From Cucumis sativus (Eukaryota > Streptophyta > Magnoliopsida > Cucurbitales > Cucurbitaceae): a DNA stretch of 64,000 nt. The position numbers were made by a program, and so were the translations under genes. This document shows, in pieces, positions 59,859 through 64,000 of this stretch (positions are counted from its first letter, which is position 1; each line of letters opens with the position of its first letter). A model generated the notes under the pieces. It searched no databases and was not told the origin of the DNA. It was given only the letters and a program-made list of their open reading frames with translations. The stretch lies in assembly GCF_000004075.3 (NCBI RefSeq), contig NW_022279526.1, positions 47,581-111,580 of the forward strand, given 5' to 3'.

Positions 59859-60084
59859 ACATCCCGTTTATATATTATAATCATCCAAATTTTAGCGCAA
59901 ATAGTTTTCTTCAGGAATTTTTAATATGAGTAGATTTTACACAATATTTCCGACTTATACCAAATTGTTTTGTTAAGAATTTAAGTGATAGAATCTAAAA
60001 TTAAAATGTCCATAATTTTTTATAAAAAAATACTTTTACTTCATCATTATGAAAATTAAGGTATATTTATCCATGAATTAATCG

Positions 60085-60250
60085 TAAGGATATTTTTAAA
60101 AATAGCAAAAATTATAATATTTATAAGATATAGCAAAATTTTAGATTTTATCCACGATAGAAGCAAATCAATATCTATCAATGTTTATTATTGATAGATT
60201 CTGAAAATTTTGCTATATGATAAAAATATTTTGTGTTATTTTTGACGAAT
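60085..60250. mobile_element. gourd-family MITE-like repeat in block 2
   Basis: 'aaaaatagcaaaaattataatatttataagatatagcaaaatttt' on the left faces 'ttttgctatatgataaaaatattttgtg' on the right, with 'tcaatatctatcaatgtttattattgatag' in the centre. It is the same family as 43,622-43,805. Confidence 0.6.
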
Positions 60251-60870
60251 CTCCTAATCATAATATATTTAAGAATTGCTTCTGAACAAATTTTATTCCA
60301 AATTTGAATGTCACACAAATCTAATTGTATCAATAAAAGTAAATATAAATACATGCAACGAATTTAAGACGGTTATCTACATGAAACATTTAGAACATAA
60401 CAACATACTAAAAGATTTTATGTATAATATAGTTGTATAGAAGATTATAGATAGATATAGATTTAGGTTATAGGTATTACAATTAAAGGTAGTAATTCAT
60501 AGTATATTTTATATAAATAAAAGAAATATTTTTTAAAATAGTAAAATAAATTAAAATATTTACAAGTCATAGAAAATTTCACGGTTCATAATCTTCTATC
60601 ACTACAGCATATCGTAATTTGCAAAATCTACTATTTTTAAAAATTCTCCTTAATAAAATAATTTTTTTTTCATGTTCTATTATGTTATTTAAAACGGCTT
60701 TAAAAAGTAATTTTAAATAAATAAAAATTTCAAAATCCACTAGCATTACTTTTCTACACTTTGTCCATGTTTTCATAGTTCTTAAATATTAAGGAATTTC
60801 ATATGAATGGCATTGGAATAATTAGCTAATTAGTATTAGGAATAAAGAGTATTATGATCTCCATGATAGT

Positions 60871-61942
60871 TCAAGCTATATGTTTTGTTTATCACTATGT
60901 ATTCATCTTAGGGTTTAATAATTTTAAAAAAAAATTCACACACCTTCAATTCTTTGTCGTGAATTTAGGTTGTTATTCGCTTCGAAAAATCGTTGGTAGA
61001 TTGTATGTCACCGTTTTTCTTGAAGATCCAACTAGATCTTTTAAGTAAGAATTCTTGACTCCATGTGAAATTGGTTTTTGTCAAAAAAAAAAAAAAAAAA
61101 GTTAGGAGACATGGACAACGTTAGTGTTATTGAAATACTAGAAAAAAAATAAAAATTTGTATATTATTCAAGAATGATAGGATTGATAGGTTATAAAATC
61201 ACGTGATAGAGATCGAAGGATTTGATGTGGTAGGACCTTGAGTTAAAATGCTTACCATAAAAGAAAGAAATAAGAAAGACGAAAATAGGCTTCCTCTATA
61301 TTTTTTCCAGCCTTTTCCCTCTTTTCTTCTCCCAGTCTCGAGCTCCACTCCCATGGCTGCCTTCTCCTTCTTCACCATTAATTTGACAGAGAATGCCACA
61401 TCTTTGAATTACTAAGTGTTTATCAAAACAAAATACCTTAAATATAAAGAAAATAGCAAATAAACATCCTTGATCCTTGTACTCAAGAAAAAGCTTCAAG
61501 ATGTATAGTTTTTGAACGAGCATATCCTACCCCTTTATCAGTTCATTTCAACAAAATTGGTACACACCACGCATGTTCATAAATAATATTTCTGGATTTC
61601 GCAAATTCAGTTAAGATATCATATGCATAAAATCTTCTCATACTACATAGGCTCCGAGCAATATATCCAGCAACTATTTCAGCTAAAGAACTTTCAGATA
61701 AGATATAAATAAATATTTCATCAATTAAATTTATACGCACCTTAAAGAGTTAAACTTTACAAAGTGGTAAGATGTAAAAGTCTATCCAACCACCACTTAA
61801 CAGCAGAACATCCACGATAACAGAAGATAGTAGTACATTATACACAATTGAATTAGGAGATGAATGATAGACGTGAAATTTAAAGTAAAATCTCCGTACC
61901 GTTCAAGCATGCAATCTTCTGGTTATGGTGCTTCCTCTTGCA
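60871..61942. other. intergenic region, possible 3' UTR of oligoribonuclease at its right end
   Basis: No recognisable exon was seen. An A-run lies at 61,084-61,100. Open frames at 61,199-61,399 and 61,543-61,740 (minus) show no family features. The last 200-300 bases probably hold the oligoribonuclease 3' UTR. Confidence 0.35.
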
Positions 61943-63245
61943 TCACTTTTTTGAATTCTTAAATATATTTTCCTTGTAATATTTGAGTTCCATTATGCTT
62001 TCTCTGATATCATCCATAGCCCTGTGTTTATTCTCTTTTGGCGGGGCTTTCTTCCGATCTGGAAAGGAAATGGGTTGTTAATGTATGGACAAGTAAACGA
62101 ATAACCAAATGTTCTAAGCTGAGTCTATGTTTGGTTTATAAAGTAAATCGTACATACTGATAGTCAACAAAAAGACTAAACATATCATAGGCACCTGCGA
62201 GATTTCCATTAGAGGCCAAGAACCATTATTATTGTTATGAATCAAGTAAATGTTTGATGCAGGAGAATAGTGCTAATAAAACTTAAAAGTCTCCTCAATA
62301 TCTTTCAGAGATGATATTGAGCTGGCTATGAACTCACAATCCCCCCATGAGGCAACAAGTATTATTATTATTAGGTAAAAGAAACAATTTCATGGACGGT
62401 ATAAAATTAAAAGAGGGAGAACCCCTGTAGATGAGTTACAAAAGAAGTTGTAGTGGTGAATAAAGAACATATTAACTATCGCATAACAAAATGAACAGAG
62501 GGGGATTTCTTTATCTTGAAAATGTCTTCTATTATATTTATTTCGGGTTATAACTTCCAGCAAAGGGCCAAAGGCTCTTATAAAATTTTCCCAAATCATC
62601 TTCTCTCCTTTTTGAAGAGGTGCCACCAGGGTATAGGGTATATGACAGGAGAAGATTAGGATCTTCCAAGAGGATTGCTTGCCAATTAAACCTAGTGAGA
62701 ACGTAGTTTCAAAAAGATCTAGCAAAAGAACAATAGACCAAATGTTGACCTTGAGATTCAGATTGTTTTGCACATACAACACCATTGAGGAGACAAAACC
62801 AAATGGGGAAATCTTCTTTGAAGCTTTTCATGAGAATTAATGGTTATGTGTGATAACTCCCATAAGAACAATTCAAAGTTTCCATATTCCTCTGTCAGGA
62901 TTAAGGGATAAGAGAGGAGACTGTGGACAAGCAATGTATAAGAACTCCACATTATTCAATATCAGAATCTCTTTGGTTTCTTCTCAATCTCTTTGAACAA
63001 GAATAGTTGTACAGGTTTCCAATAACATACCAATAGTTGCAAGAAAATAATACACGTCTACCTTTGTTATTTTTAATAAGAAACAGAAAAATCAAAATAA
63101 CATGGCCGTCATTTTTCTCAAAAGTGAAAACACTCCAGTTGTCAAGATCTTTACCTCTTGGATACCAGCGATCGCAAAGAGTCTTTATACTACTGACATC
63201 GACGAGCACATGCGAAAAAAGTCCAGCCAAATCTGGCATGTATTT
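61943..63245 (-). CDS. ORN: oligoribonuclease, last two exons (partial gene)
   Basis: Oligoribonuclease is the DEDDh 3'-to-5' exonuclease that degrades 2-5 nt RNAs, in plants often mitochondrial. The penultimate exon (63,245-63,155) follows a TTCAG acceptor and reads KYMPDLAGLFSHVLVDVSSI, then KTLCDRWYPR plus one base, with a GTAAAG donor. The last exon (62,058-61,943) follows a CCAG acceptor and reads DRKKAPPKENKHRAMDDIRE, then SIMELKYYKENIF, ending NSKK and TGA. The junction phase (G|AT) is correct. The Exo III motif His and Asp (HRAMDD) are present. The N-terminal exons with the other acidic catalytic residues lie beyond the right edge of the window. The intron of 1,096 bp contains a LINE fragment. 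No indel was seen in these exons. Confidence 0.93.
62350..62990 (-). mobile_element. LINE 3' fragment inside the oligoribonuclease intron
   Basis: The minus strand at 62,785-62,560 reads KQSSWKIL, then IPYTLVAPLQKGEKMIWENF and IRAF, the C-terminal text of plant LINE ORF2 after the zf-RVT domain. It then loses frame. The 3' end comes near 62,355, where the minus strand finishes in 'attgtttcttttacctaataataataata', a microsatellite-like LINE tail. It is in the same orientation as the host gene. Confidence 0.65.
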
Positions 63246-64000
63246 CTGAAGGGAATAAACAGGCCGTTAGAACAAAAAACACTGCAAAGCAGTATTTATG
63301 AAAGCATGATAGAAGATGAATAAGAGATCTTTGAACAAAGAAGAGTACGTGCAACTACCTAAGAAATTGGTGAATTATAGAAGCAATAAGATTACCACGT
63401 CAAAAGAATATATTACATGCTAAATCAGCAAAATTTCCAAGTTTTGTTAGAAGAGTGAACGTGGGAAGGGTCGTATGAAAGAAGAAGAAAGAAATAATAG
63501 AAAGGAAAAGTGGTTCAGCCTCAGATAGTGAAATGAAAACTCAAGAGTCCAAGACTTTGATTTGGGTGGTAGTCAAGAAGGAGAGTATCATCTCACAACC
63601 AATATGCAATGATAAACTAGCATTATAACCGTAAGGAGAAGGAATGAGGTATTTTAATAAACTGGTTTTGGCAGTTCCTGAAACAATCTAGCAAACCAAG
63701 CGTGATACTAAATTACAACTGGTAGTTTTGAAATGGAAAGGTGGTAAGTTTACCAGAGAAAGGAAATCAAGTAGGCAGGCAGAATCCTGGATGGACTATT
63801 GTTTAAATTTAAGGGGAAATTGAGAATTCACTACAGTTTAACTGGAAGTTGGTTGAACATCCTCTAGGCATGAAACTTAGGTGGAGTTTAACACTTCAAC
63901 AAAGACTCAGAAGGCTGACACTATGGAAGATCGCTGATTCATAGAATATTTTGGCTGGAAGAAATCTAGACTTGGGATAAGTGGGTGGGACAAATCACTT
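63246..64000 (-). other. intron of oligoribonuclease, continuing past the window
   Basis: I see none of the upstream exons (the expected GNSVYMDF motif is absent), so this is presumably intron sequence. The window ends within it. Confidence 0.5.

Larger units (their letters stand above)
58360..60870 (+). repeat. segmental duplication, block 2 (UGT copy 3 and flanks)
   Basis: Colinear with 51,400-53,790. It differs by a MITE-like repeat at about 60,085-60,250 and another at about 60,515-60,655, which are absent at the corresponding places of block 1. These MITEs inserted after the duplication or were lost from block 1. Confidence 0.85.

Overview
This window is nuclear DNA of a flowering plant, most likely a member of the gourd family (Cucurbitaceae). 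The evidence is threefold: AT-rich sequence with spliced genes; three UDP-glycosyltransferases of the UGT94 type (the branch-forming group known from mogroside synthesis in Siraitia); and many LTR, MITE and CACTA remnants of kinds I recognise from gourd-family genomes. I cannot fix the genus from sequence alone.

Layout. The left half (1 to about 35,000) is almost entirely transposable-element debris. It holds Ty3/gypsy pieces (integrase with chromodomain, three 475-490 bp LTR copies, a primer-binding site and a gag start), copia pieces (RNase H and several LTR copies), a 4.1 kb broken LINE, a LINE nested in a LINE with a perfect 15 bp target duplication, and CACTA-like ends. Two of the CACTA-like stretches carry spliced-gene fragments from ordinary genes: pyruvate dehydrogenase E1-beta at 7,605-7,965, Xaa-Pro dipeptidase at 22,757-22,971 and an integrin-linked-type protein kinase at 23,791-24,090. 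A pair of inverted 1.8-2.0 kb LTR-like elements (28,278-30,073 and 31,282-33,253) interrupts an unrecognised spliced gene and an older copia LTR.

The right half holds the host genes. COP9 signalosome subunit 2 lies on the minus strand (12 coding exons, 35,712-40,774). Calmodulin lies on the plus strand (two exons, 44,748-47,173). The UGT94-type cluster has one intact minus-strand gene (48,694-50,052) and two plus-strand genes (51,530-52,887 and 58,502-59,858) that sit in a segmental duplication. The last two exons of oligoribonuclease lie on the minus strand (61,943-63,245), and its upstream exons are outside the window.

CSN2, calmodulin and two of the three UGTs carry single-base indels in otherwise perfectly conserved coding sequence: three in CSN2, one in calmodulin, one in UGT copy 2 and two in UGT copy 3. 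Because these include essential genes and several indels fall in short homopolymers, the simplest reading is unpolished long-read consensus rather than gene death. True pseudogenisation of the UGT copies cannot be excluded.
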